This document shows positions 7,674-16,217 of a DNA stretch of 64,000 nucleotides, piece after piece. The DNA is from Aquiflexum lacus (GTDB lineage Bacteria; Bacteroidota; Bacteroidia; Cytophagales; Cyclobacteriaceae), in assembly GCF_015476655.1 (NCBI RefSeq), contig NZ_JABFHF010000022.1, positions 1-64,000 on the forward strand. Direction: 5' to 3'. The notes beneath the pieces were generated by a model. The model was not told where the DNA came from and made no database searches. It saw only the letters and a list, made by a program, of their open reading frames with translations. Numbering within the stretch: position 1 is the stretch's first letter; every line of letters starts with the position of its first letter. The position numbers and the translations under genes were made by a program.

Positions 7674-8846
7674 TTATTCTTGTGAATTAAGAGCCTTTGA
7701 GACCTTTAAAAGTATCAATACTGTTTTTTCTGAAGCAAGTTTATCCTTATTTTTTTCTATAAATTTAATGATAGATGAATTTGAATATTTCTCCCTTATT
7801 TCTGCCTCTCTTTCCATAAAATCATTCAAAATATCTATAGAACTGGAGGTGAAAACAATATGTTCATCAGTAAAAGTCCAAGGAATAGTGCGGATTTTCA
7901 TTCCGTCCAAGTCGTTTTTGAATAACTTGGACTGTTTTCTTACATTCATTTTTTCATCTAGGAATATAAAATGGTAGTTTCCCTTTCCTTGTACCAAAAA
8001 AAGAAAGTACCCATTTTCAAACGGAAAAAAACATGTGATCATCTCCGATAAGTTATTTTCCTCAACGAATGCTCTTCGTTCAAACCCTTTATTGTACCTA
8101 CTTAGTGTCTCTTGATCCATGGAAGCCCTACCTAAGTCAATCTCTATAATACTATCCAAATTACCCAAGAGGCTAAAAATTGCTATATGATAAGTATATG
8201 GGATATTGAAGAGAATTCTATTTCTAAATTTATCCCTGTAAAAACCAGTAATTGATTTGAAATGAAATCCATTTAAATGTTTGGATACCAGGTAATATTT
8301 GTCGGAAATATTTTCATTTTCATCAAGCCTTAAGAAATTGAATTCATCTCTATTATCCATAAAGTGGAGTTGCATCTTAGGAGTATAAAAAAATTCCGAT
8401 GAGCTGATAAGACTTTTACTTTCTCCTAAAATATCCCCCTTCAAATTGAAATATATGAGTTTTTTAAGAACATTGTCCTTAATAATTAGACTATCTCCAT
8501 AAAGTACAAAATCCTCGATATGAGAAAACTCCATTGGACCTTGGCCCAGAGATTTTAATATTGTTCGATTTTTTCCATTGAAATCGAATAAATGGAGATT
8601 GTCCAAGACATTGTCATGTACAATAATTAAACCATTATAGAAAACAACCTTATAAGGTTTAACTATAGGAAATTCGTCTGATTCGTCCAATAAAATATAG
8701 TCAATATCATCAAAAAAATCTGAAAGCAATGTTGAACCAGAGTTATCAAGCTGTACTTTAATGTTTGGTTTAGAATTGTTGTCATTTTCACTACAAGATT
8801 GTAGAAATGCTGAAATCGTCAAAAGAATCAATATCCTTCTTATCAT
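7674..8846 (-). CDS. 6-bladed beta-propeller lipoprotein
   Basis: A 390-residue protein with a lipoprotein signal (I-L-L-T-I-S-A-F-L-Q-S-C, lipidated Cys about 18). It follows the pattern of the Bacteroidota 6-bladed beta-propeller family: an early D-D-I-D-Y-I-x-L-D segment, repeated blades with D-x-L-x-x-F-D-x-x-G-K (about 82-92), G-Q-G-P-x-E-F (about 100-106), and L-x-Y-F-x-L-K-G-D. It is probably anchored on the cell surface or periplasmic face. The gene lies downstream of a small exported Cys/Gly-rich peptide gene; such pairs recur in Bacteroidota and their job is unknown. A terminator-like hairpin stands between the two. Confidence 0.8.
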   Translation of the reverse strand: MIRRILILLTISAFLQSCSENDNNSKPNIKVQLDNSGSTLLSDFFDDIDYILLDESDEFPIVKPYKVVFYNGLIIVHDNVLDNLHLFDFNGKNRTILKSLGQGPMEFSHIEDFVLYGDSLIIKDNVLKKLIYFNLKGDILGESKSLISSSEFFYTPKMQLHFMDNRDEFNFLRLDENENISDKYYLVSKHLNGFHFKSITGFYRDKFRNRILFNIPYTYHIAIFSLLGNLDSIIEIDLGRASMDQETLSRYNKGFERRAFVEENNLSEMITCFFPFENGYFLFLVQGKGNYHFIFLDEKMNVRKQSKLFKNDLDGMKIRTIPWTFTDEHIVFTSSSIDILNDFMEREAEIREKYSNSSIIKFIEKNKDKLASEKTVLILLKVSKALNSQE

Positions 8847-8877
8847 TAAAAATTCAGAGTTTAGTGTTCATTTATTT

Positions 8878-8910
8878 TAATAAAAGCTGTCTCTCCCTGA
8901 GAGACAGCTT
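8878..8910 (-). terminator. terminator between the small peptide and propeller genes
   Basis: AAGCTGTCTCTC and GAGAGACAGCTT form a perfect 12-bp stem with a 3-base loop (8884-8910), followed on the minus strand by TTTTATT. It lies 10 bases after the stop of the small peptide gene and about 40 bases before the propeller gene, so it may set the ratio of the two products. Confidence 0.7.
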
Positions 8911-8920
8911 ATAATGGAAT

Positions 8921-9139
8921 TTACTGAATTGGACCGCCGCCGCCTCCTCCGCCGCAATCGGTTTGACCACTTACATTACAGGTTGCACGCTCCATTGGCC
9001 TGCATCTTTCTTGTGTGCTTCCATCCCTACACAATTCTGTTCGCATTTCATAACCATTTGCAAAAGCAGTATTTTGCTTTGCATTAAATGGGAAATAAAA
9101 CAACGCGGATAAAAATAATCCAAAAACAAATTTTTTCAT
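8921..9139 (-). CDS. small exported Cys/Gly-rich peptide (NVEALA-like)
   Basis: The 72-residue product begins with a signal-like segment (M-K-K-F-V-F-G-L-F-L-S-A-L-F-Y-F-P-F-N-A) and continues with N-T-A-F-A-N-G-Y-E. The mature part has four cysteines (in E-L-C, E-R-C, A-T-C and T-D-C contexts) and seven consecutive glycines before a P-I-Q end. Length, leader type, the F-A-N motif and its place in front of a 6-bladed beta-propeller lipoprotein resemble the NVEALA-type peptides of Bacteroidota. Function is unknown for the family. A hairpin terminator follows the stop. Confidence 0.6.
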   Translation of the reverse strand: MKKFVFGLFLSALFYFPFNAKQNTAFANGYEMRTELCRDGSTQERCRPMERATCNVSGQTDCGGGGGGGPIQ

Positions 9140-9215
9140 TTGATTTTCATTTAAATAATTTAAAACTGATTTTGGCCAAAATCTGCTTCCACTTGGAAGT
9201 TAGTTCAAGTATACT

Positions 9216-9235
9216 ATTATTATTATTATTATTAT
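9216..9235. repeat. ATT trinucleotide tract
   Basis: Nearly seven uninterrupted ATT units lie about 75 bases upstream of the small peptide gene, within its likely promoter region. Such a tract could vary in length by slippage. Confidence 0.6.
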
Positions 9236-9332
9236 CCAAGCATTTTTAGTTATTTTTTCCAAGCCTAACAACTTGATAGCCAAGCAGCCCTCCAAAAATC
9301 CCTATTTGGGTGAAGTTTAGCGTAGACACTAT

Positions 9333-9532
9333 GAGGCTGTCTCATAAGTGAAATCTTCGAAATTTTATCCAAATATTATTTGGGATTAAATTTGAATAAT
9401 CGTTGCGTTTGTGCTTTTATGGCATTTTTTAACAATTTTGGCCACAAAGACACTAAGTCACAAATGGCCTAATAGTAAAACAGACACTTTATTTGGCAAT
9501 AAAATTTGAAAGACGATTTTTGATTCAGCCTC
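9333..9532. mobile_element. 200-bp MITE-like element or insertion-sequence remnant
   Basis: The block is bounded by inverted GAGGCTG ends (9333-9339 and 9526-9532). The similarity continues inward for about 35 bases with mismatches, ending in a shared AAATTTTAT. There is no coding potential inside. The left end, GAGGCTGTCTCATAAGT, looks like the terminal repeat of some insertion sequences. No clear target duplication is visible. Confidence 0.45.
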
Positions 9533-9610
9533 CTGCTTATCCTAAGATCCCATACAGTTGCCGACCTCAATTTTAATTGCCTCAATTTTCACTCAACACC
9601 CCTACCCCCC

Positions 9611-12262
9611 TCAATCAAAATTAATATTGATAAAGCTGGCAATCCCAAACCTCATACCTGCCCGCTGAAAGGTGCCTCCTTCGAAGCCTGCACCCATTTC
9701 CACACGAAATATCCTGAACAGGTTATCCAAGGAATATCCCAATTCCCAATAGTGGGGTGAATTTTCTGTTTTGAGATAGTTGAAGAAGATATTTTCCCTG
9801 ACGCCGGAAAACCGAAGCATCGGTAACTGGGTCAGCAAAAACTTTCTGAACTGGTAATGTACTATGGCACTCACATATTGACTTTGGGTGCTGTATTGGT
9901 AATAATCCAAAAACCTATAATTTGAAGCTACTCCCATATTGGCAAATATGGTCCTGTTGCCGCCAAAATGTTTGTAGTCCATAAAATACACCCGGTCATT
10001 GTTCAGGAACGCACCGGCTGTCAGGTTGAAGTCCAATTTGCCACTGACACCAAAGTTGAAAAAGTGCTCCACACTTGCCTCCACCAGATCAAATTTGGAA
10101 GCCATCGCATTGTTGAAAATGCCCGGAAAGGCTTTGGTATATCGGAAATTGACCAAAGGTGCGGATTCATATATCGGGTTTTTACGTCCGTTTCTGATAC
10201 TATACTTTAATCCCGGCCTCCATTCGACATTGTTGGTCCAGATCAAGGCGTGATGGTCATCAAAAGCCGTAGGATCTGCTTCAATATTTTCAGGCCTATT
10301 GGGCGTATATATCCTTTCAGGTCTGTTCCAAAAGCTTACATCGGAATTGTTTTCCAATTCCCTTCGAAAAGCATAATTCACATTAGTTCTGTAAGTAAAT
10401 GCATCATTGACCCTATGGCTGTAAAATGCCTTTAAGAATTGTTGTTCATAGAGTTTCATGAAATTCTGTCTCAGCAAAAGGGAATAGACCATATTGACCT
10501 GTTCCTGAATGGGATTGTCACCATTGAACTGGAAAATATATTTCCCACCTGTCAACCCATAAGTATATCCGGGCCTTCCTTTGTTGACAGACCTTCTGAT
10601 GTCCAGTGTTCCATAGGCCTGTTGGCTGGCAAAACCATACCTGAATTCGGGACGGACCGTCCATGACCTCCGATGCATGGTGACCGAATCTGCCATTTTG
10701 GTGTTTTGGACTATCCTATAAAATCCTGAAAACCCGAATTTAAATCCTTCCACGGTATTGAAAGACAGCTTAGTCAGATTGGGATCAAATCCTGCTGACC
10801 TTCCTTTCCCGAAGGAATAAGAACCACCTGTGATGACTTCAAGAGGCTTAAATCCTCTTTTTGCCTTTTTGGCAATACTGTCCACTTCACTTTCTTTGGC
10901 AGCTTCCACTACGGCAAGACTGTCATCTCTTTGGTATCCTTTGATTTCCGCATCTGTCAATTTCACCGGTCTGATACTGTCCCAATAACTCAGATCCCTT
11001 TTTTTGGCCAAGCTATCAACGGAATATTTTCTATTGGAAATGACCTCTACCTCCTCCCTTTCTTTCATGGCTTCCTTTTCATATTCATTGACCAGTTTTC
11101 TGAAATCCTTTCTGGTCATTTTGTCCGCCTGACTCATCTGTTCAAGACTAGACAAACTTTTGCTGAAGGTGTTCACATCATCGGGGACATCATCAACTTT
11201 TTCGTCAATGATCTTTGTTTCCACTATCAAATCAGGATTGAGGGTTATGTTATAATCCCTTGTGGATGCCAGGTATCTGAATTCTCCAGCGAAGCCAAAA
11301 AACTTACCGCCAAAAGTATATGTGTGTGTTGAGGGCATCCAAACATTTTCTGCCACAGGTTGATAAAGTTGTTTGACTCCGATTTGAAACCCCAATAAAG
11401 AAGTTGTCAAGTCCAAACTATGAATGGCCCAAAGATCTTCAATGATATAAATATAACCTTCAAAAACCCGCTCACCTCTTGACCTTGGAGTAACTTTTAC
11501 CCGGTTAATCATTACATCATTTTCCACATAGGATCCTTCATACTTGAATTTATAATAAACAAAGGCCGAAGGTGCCAAAGGGGATATTGCTTCATTGATT
11601 TTTTCATTGTAAAAGCTCGTAGCGATATAGGGTGCAGGAGAGGTTTGGTTGTTTTCACCATTGGTCCTGATGCTAATTACTTTTTCCTCGACAGAATTGG
11701 GTTGCTTAAAAGTGATTTGGGAAACTGATTCTGAAGTATAGGCCTCATTTAACTTCACACCTTCCTTTTCCATTTCCTTTTTCAAAAAAAACGGCGCATT
11801 GGTCAACTCCCCTGTGCCTTTCAGGTACACCATCATAGAGTATTCCTGCACCTGAAGCCTGTGGTATTTGGCTTTGGAAATGGCTTTACGCATGATGGTC
11901 AAAGCAGGATCTTCTTGTTTGGTCTTTACTTCCACCTCCTGTAAAGCATAAACCTGTTCATTCATTTCAAAATCCAATACGATCCAATCGTCTTTGACTT
12001 CCACAGTTTTTAAAACTGATGCAAAGCCAAGATACTGTGCAAGCACATCATAATATCCTGGTTTTAGCCTGAACTCATATTCGCCATTTTGGTTGGTCGG
12101 AACCCCATCACCCAAATTCCTGATGTAGATGGAGGCAAAAGGCAATGCCTCACCATCAGAGGTGGTCACTTTTCCTTTTATGCCCTGCGCTGTCAGATCT
12201 GAAATGAAAAAGACAAATAATACTGAAATGAAAAACCGGAAATAAATTTGATTCAGAGACAT
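9611..12262 (-). CDS. DUF5686 family outer-membrane protein with CarboxypepD_reg domain
   Basis: An 883-residue protein with a signal peptide (cleaved near T-A-Q, residue 26). A carboxypeptidase-regulatory-like beta-sandwich follows (about 27-110: I-K-G-K-V-T-T-S-D-G-E-A-L-P-F-A-S-I-Y-I, then L-G-F), and then the long DUF5686 region with A-I-S-K-A-K-Y-H near 130 and a C-terminal half rich in alternating aromatic strands (Y-R-F-L-D-Y-Y-Q-Y and F-R-V-E-M-G-A-G-F), ending in N-I-N-F-D. The architecture is typical for the family and suggests an outer-membrane barrel with a periplasmic plug-like domain. No substrate is known. It is a single gene, divergent from the TonB receptor gene at 12529. Confidence 0.88.
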   Translation of the reverse strand: MSLNQIYFRFFISVLFVFFISDLTAQGIKGKVTTSDGEALPFASIYIRNLGDGVPTNQNGEYEFRLKPGYYDVLAQYLGFASVLKTVEVKDDWIVLDFEMNEQVYALQEVEVKTKQEDPALTIMRKAISKAKYHRLQVQEYSMMVYLKGTGELTNAPFFLKKEMEKEGVKLNEAYTSESVSQITFKQPNSVEEKVISIRTNGENNQTSPAPYIATSFYNEKINEAISPLAPSAFVYYKFKYEGSYVENDVMINRVKVTPRSRGERVFEGYIYIIEDLWAIHSLDLTTSLLGFQIGVKQLYQPVAENVWMPSTHTYTFGGKFFGFAGEFRYLASTRDYNITLNPDLIVETKIIDEKVDDVPDDVNTFSKSLSSLEQMSQADKMTRKDFRKLVNEYEKEAMKEREEVEVISNRKYSVDSLAKKRDLSYWDSIRPVKLTDAEIKGYQRDDSLAVVEAAKESEVDSIAKKAKRGFKPLEVITGGSYSFGKGRSAGFDPNLTKLSFNTVEGFKFGFSGFYRIVQNTKMADSVTMHRRSWTVRPEFRYGFASQQAYGTLDIRRSVNKGRPGYTYGLTGGKYIFQFNGDNPIQEQVNMVYSLLLRQNFMKLYEQQFLKAFYSHRVNDAFTYRTNVNYAFRRELENNSDVSFWNRPERIYTPNRPENIEADPTAFDDHHALIWTNNVEWRPGLKYSIRNGRKNPIYESAPLVNFRYTKAFPGIFNNAMASKFDLVEASVEHFFNFGVSGKLDFNLTAGAFLNNDRVYFMDYKHFGGNRTIFANMGVASNYRFLDYYQYSTQSQYVSAIVHYQFRKFLLTQLPMLRFSGVRENIFFNYLKTENSPHYWELGYSLDNLFRIFRVEMGAGFEGGTFQRAGMRFGIASFININFD

Positions 12263-12528
12263 AGAGGTGTCATTGATTTTTGAAAACGAAAAATACTGCT
12301 TTCTGCATTAACGAAAGCAATGCGATCAGGTTTTTGACAAATTTTAACCAACAGAGAAGAAAATTGATGATGGACTGACTATATGCATCAGGTACTTATA
12401 AAATCAAAGAAACTTTATTCATATAATTGATTATGAGATTTCTCTATTTTCACAAATCATTTTTAAGGCAAAAAATAATTCGTTTAATTGTAAGCTTATA
12501 AATCCCAAAAATTTGGAGAAAAGAGTTT

Positions 12529-14973
12529 GTGGAAAGGATTTTTGAGTTTCAGCATTCGATCAAGACCCGCATTTGTTTTTGCATTGCTTTTAGCATTTAT
12601 ATGACTTTTTGCCAATCCTTTGTCATGGCGCAATCTGAAACTCCCATAGTGAAGTTTCAGGCAGACCCAGAAAGAAAAAAAGCCAAATACATACTGACCG
12701 GAAAAGTTATTGATAAACAAACTGGGGATTTGATTTCGGGTGCAGCTGTTCATGTAGATGGTTTTTTTACGGGAATAAATACCGATAGAAATGGAATGTA
12801 TCTAGCACATTTGGATTCAGGCAGACACCGGATTGTTTTCAGACAGTTTGGCAAAAAGGGACAACCCTTTATTGTGGAACTTTATGGAGATGGTGTTTTG
12901 GATACTGAATTGGAAAACCTCAGTTTCGAATTGGAGACATTTATAGTCCGGGAGGAGGAAAAAGACAGGAATATAAAAAGCCCCATCACAGGAGTTACAA
13001 AAATGAATATTGAGGATATTAAATTGATCCCTACTTTGATGGGTGAACCTGATGTCTTCAATGTCCTTCAGGCCACTCCCGGAGTCACTTCTGTGGGAGA
13101 AGGCTCTTCGGGACTGAACATAAGAGGCGGACAAGCGGATCAGAATCTTATCATGATGAACGAGGCAATTGTACTGAGCAACAGTCATGCATTGGGTTTT
13201 CTATCTGCTTTCAATGGAGATGTGGTCAGGAATTTTACTTTATATAAAGGTACTGTTCCCAGTAATTTTGGTGGCAGGAGTGCTGCAGCCTTGAATATAG
13301 AAATGAGCAAAGGTGATTTTGAAAAATGGAATTATTCAGGATCACTGGGGACTGCTGTGAGCAAGCTTCTTGTCGAAGGTCCTATCATTCCCGAAAAAAC
13401 AAGCATGATTGCAGGATTGAGAAGGTCCAATGCGAATTGGTTGTTGCAGAGAGTCGATGAACCTGATGTCAGAAACAGCAACATCAGATTTCACGATATT
13501 TACTTGGGACTCAACCACAAGTTCTCCCAAGAGCATTCCTTAGATTTTTCCTTGCTGAACACAGGTGACTATTTTAGGTTTTCCGATCAATTTGGATTTG
13601 AATGGAATAACCTTGTCACTTCGCTTACCAGCAATAACCTATTGTCTGAAAACTTCTCTTTGATCGGTATGGCGGCATTTGGTTCATTTAATAATGGATT
13701 TTTTGAACCATCTGGCACTGACCCTTCCATTATCAAAAACGGCCTTTATTATTTTCAGGGGAAAATTACAGGTTTGCTTACCCTTGAAAACACTGATATC
13801 ACTATTGGCGGTGAAGCCATTCAATATCAGATGAGGCCTGAAACACTACTGCCCTTTTCAGGAGAATCAGGTATTTTCCAGGAAAAAGTAGGGAAACAGA
13901 AGGGATTGGAGTTTGCTCCATTTGCTTCGATTGATTGGAATCCCACCGAAAACTTTTCAATCTCAGGTGGGCTAAGGTATTCTCAGTATCATCAATTGGG
14001 ACCTGATTCGGTTCATCGCTATCAGGAAGGATTACCCCGGACGAGACTCACCATTTCCGGCATTGATGCAATTGATGAGGGTTCCATTGTCCGGTATGGT
14101 GGATTTGAACCCCGTGCATCTATGAGATGGACGTTCAACGAGGTGAATTCCATCAAAGCAGGCTATTCAAGTATGTTCCAATATTTACAAACCATTTCAA
14201 ATGCCACAGGACCTACGCCTATTGATCTTTGGCAGTTGAGTACCACCTACATTCAACCCCAAAGATCCCACAATTTATCTTTGGGTTATTTCAGGAATTT
14301 CAAAGAAAACGAATGGTCCACTTCTTTGGAAGGGTTTTATAGAACTACAGAAAACCAGTTGGAATACAGGGATTTTGCGGATTTGTTTCTTAATCCACAT
14401 CTCGAAACGGAAGTAATACAAGGTCAAGGCCTTGCATATGGTGCAGAATTTCTTATTCAAAGAAACACGGGTGGAATCACAGGTTGGTTAGCTTATACTT
14501 ACAGCCGTTCGCTTATCAGAACTACTTCAGAATTCAGTGAAATCCAGATAAACCGGGGCAATTGGTTTCCAACCAATTTCGATCGGCCGCATATCGTATC
14601 TTTGGTGACTAATTTTCATTTGGGCAAAGGAAGAAATTTCAATTTGAATTTCAATTTTTCAACAGGAAGACCTGTTACAGCGCCATCCACAAATTATCTG
14701 GTAAATGGCATTCTGATTCCTGATTATAGTGACAGAAACCAATTCAGAATTCCAAATTATTTTAGAGTTGACCTTTCTTATCTTGCCAAAGGTTTTGTCA
14801 GAAATTGGAATGACAAAATCAATTTCAGTGTCTATAATTTATTGGGAAGAAGAAATGCCTATTCGGTGTTTTTCCAAAGAGAAGAGAATTTTCTCCGGTT
14901 AAGGCCTTATCAAGTATCTGTTTTGGGATCTGCATTCCCATCAATTACCTATAGCGTAACATTTAATAAATGA
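12529..14973 (+). CDS. TonB-dependent receptor with CarboxypepD_reg domain
   Basis: The 814-residue protein starts with GTG in this reading. This start gives a proper signal peptide (C-F-C-I-A-F-S-I-Y-M ... F-V-M-A-Q), whereas the next in-frame ATG would cut it. It has a regulatory-like beta-sandwich (about 50-125), a plug domain (P-T-L-M-G-E-P-D-V-F-N-V-L-Q-A-T-P-G-V at about 167-185 and G-L-N-I-R-G-G-Q-A-D-Q-N at about 195-206) and a barrel to the C-terminus. It resembles FecA/CirA-type receptors that import an unknown ligand with energy from TonB. The stop overlaps the DUF4249 gene start by 4 bases, the usual Bacteroidota pairing. Confidence 0.9.
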   Translation: MERIFEFQHSIKTRICFCIAFSIYMTFCQSFVMAQSETPIVKFQADPERKKAKYILTGKVIDKQTGDLISGAAVHVDGFFTGINTDRNGMYLAHLDSGRHRIVFRQFGKKGQPFIVELYGDGVLDTELENLSFELETFIVREEEKDRNIKSPITGVTKMNIEDIKLIPTLMGEPDVFNVLQATPGVTSVGEGSSGLNIRGGQADQNLIMMNEAIVLSNSHALGFLSAFNGDVVRNFTLYKGTVPSNFGGRSAAALNIEMSKGDFEKWNYSGSLGTAVSKLLVEGPIIPEKTSMIAGLRRSNANWLLQRVDEPDVRNSNIRFHDIYLGLNHKFSQEHSLDFSLLNTGDYFRFSDQFGFEWNNLVTSLTSNNLLSENFSLIGMAAFGSFNNGFFEPSGTDPSIIKNGLYYFQGKITGLLTLENTDITIGGEAIQYQMRPETLLPFSGESGIFQEKVGKQKGLEFAPFASIDWNPTENFSISGGLRYSQYHQLGPDSVHRYQEGLPRTRLTISGIDAIDEGSIVRYGGFEPRASMRWTFNEVNSIKAGYSSMFQYLQTISNATGPTPIDLWQLSTTYIQPQRSHNLSLGYFRNFKENEWSTSLEGFYRTTENQLEYRDFADLFLNPHLETEVIQGQGLAYGAEFLIQRNTGGITGWLAYTYSRSLIRTTSEFSEIQINRGNWFPTNFDRPHIVSLVTNFHLGKGRNFNLNFNFSTGRPVTAPSTNYLVNGILIPDYSDRNQFRIPNYFRVDLSYLAKGFVRNWNDKINFSVYNLLGRRNAYSVFFQREENFLRLRPYQVSVLGSAFPSITYSVTFNK

Positions 14974-16046
14974 AGAAATTTTTCAATATATTCCTTGTAA
15001 GTCCTTTACTATGTATAGTATGGCTTTTTCTGGTAAGCTCTTGTATTGACAGATTGGATTTTATAGGTGATACGGTGGAAGGGCAAATAATCATCTACGG
15101 TTTACTATCAGCAGGGGAAAACACCCATACTGTAAATGTAGGGTCGAGCAGGAGTTTAGGCTTTACTCAAATCGGCATACCCAATGCAGAAGTCAATTTA
15201 TTGGTGCTAGATGGGGGTACTTTACGGTATACTTCCCTCGGCAATGGAAATTATGAACTACATAATTTCAACCCCATTGAAGGACAAAGCTATTCACTTG
15301 AAGTAAAGGTTGGGGAAAAAGTGTTTAGATCATCGTTTCAAGAAATCCCAAATTCAATTGGTACTGATAGCCTAAGTTATGAAGTCGGTTATGAACCATT
15401 TAGAACTACAGTCAATGAACATGTTTTCAAAGTATTTACCAAAACACAACTTCCTCAGGATAATGAGCCTGCTTATCTGAGGTGGATTGTCGAAGAAACT
15501 TCATATTGGGAGTTGGTATGGATAAATGCGCCTGGAATCCCGCCCCCAATGCCCCCTCCATGCTTTATTTTTGATATCATGGAGCCTGCAAGAATCAACC
15601 TCTTTAACGGATCTACCAGCAAAACACAAAACATTGATCAACTATTGGCTACAAGAAAAATGGATAATTCATTCCTGTATCCCATGTTTATCAGTGTAAA
15701 ACAATTGAGTATTAACAGAGAGGCTTTCGAATATTGGGAAAGAATCAAAATCGTGATTGAAAATCAGGGCTCTTTGTTTGATATCCCCCCAGCTCCCATC
15801 AATGGGAACATTAAAAACGTAAATGACCCTAATGATAAAGTTTTGGGATTTTTCGAAGTAGCAAAATCCCAAGTCACCCGATTTTATGTAACATCTGAAA
15901 TATCACCTGTTTTTTTACGCCCTCCCTGCACTTTTGTATTGGGGAGACAATTATTTGAATACCCACCCGAATGTCAGACTTGTGCAAATCGGGCATTGGG
16001 TAGAAGGTTTGTCACCGTAAGACCTGATTGGTGGGTGTATGATTGA
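14970..16046 (+). CDS. DUF4249 family lipoprotein
   Basis: The 358-residue lipoprotein (signal ending L-V-S-S-C, lipidated Cys about 25) carries the DUF4249 pattern: V-V/I-x-G-x-I/L segment near 38-46, immunoglobulin-like strands (A-E-V-N-L-L-V-L-D-G-G, G-N-Y-E-L) and a late region with P-P-x-C and a cysteine pair C-x-x-C near the end. DUF4249 proteins are encoded next to TonB receptors and probably act as surface partner or ligand-binding lipoprotein. The gene overlaps the receptor by 4 bases, so the two are translationally coupled. Confidence 0.9.
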   Translation: MKKFFNIFLVSPLLCIVWLFLVSSCIDRLDFIGDTVEGQIIIYGLLSAGENTHTVNVGSSRSLGFTQIGIPNAEVNLLVLDGGTLRYTSLGNGNYELHNFNPIEGQSYSLEVKVGEKVFRSSFQEIPNSIGTDSLSYEVGYEPFRTTVNEHVFKVFTKTQLPQDNEPAYLRWIVEETSYWELVWINAPGIPPPMPPPCFIFDIMEPARINLFNGSTSKTQNIDQLLATRKMDNSFLYPMFISVKQLSINREAFEYWERIKIVIENQGSLFDIPPAPINGNIKNVNDPNDKVLGFFEVAKSQVTRFYVTSEISPVFLRPPCTFVLGRQLFEYPPECQTCANRALGRRFVTVRPDWWVYD

Positions 16047-16144
16047 CCTGACATCACATCCTGCATAATGACAACTTTGAAATATCTTTTTTAAATCTGT
16101 GACACAAATCTGTCAATCTGACACAAAATCATGGATAACGTTCA

Positions 16145-16160
16145 TTGGCACAACCCTTGT
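16145..16160 (+). promoter_or_regulatory. sigma-54-like promoter of dnaK
   Basis: TTGGCAC-AACCC-TTGT fits the -24/-12 pattern of RpoN promoters with one mismatch in the -12 element (TTGT instead of TTGC). The spacing is correct, and transcription would start about 45 bases before the dnaK ATG. Just upstream (16099-16128) are overlapping TGACA/TGTCA inverted motifs that could bind a regulator. Confidence 0.45.
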
Positions 16161-16217
16161 CAATAAGGAAATTGTAATTCAAAAAATTGTAATCAATAAC
16201 AGAAATAATATATCATC

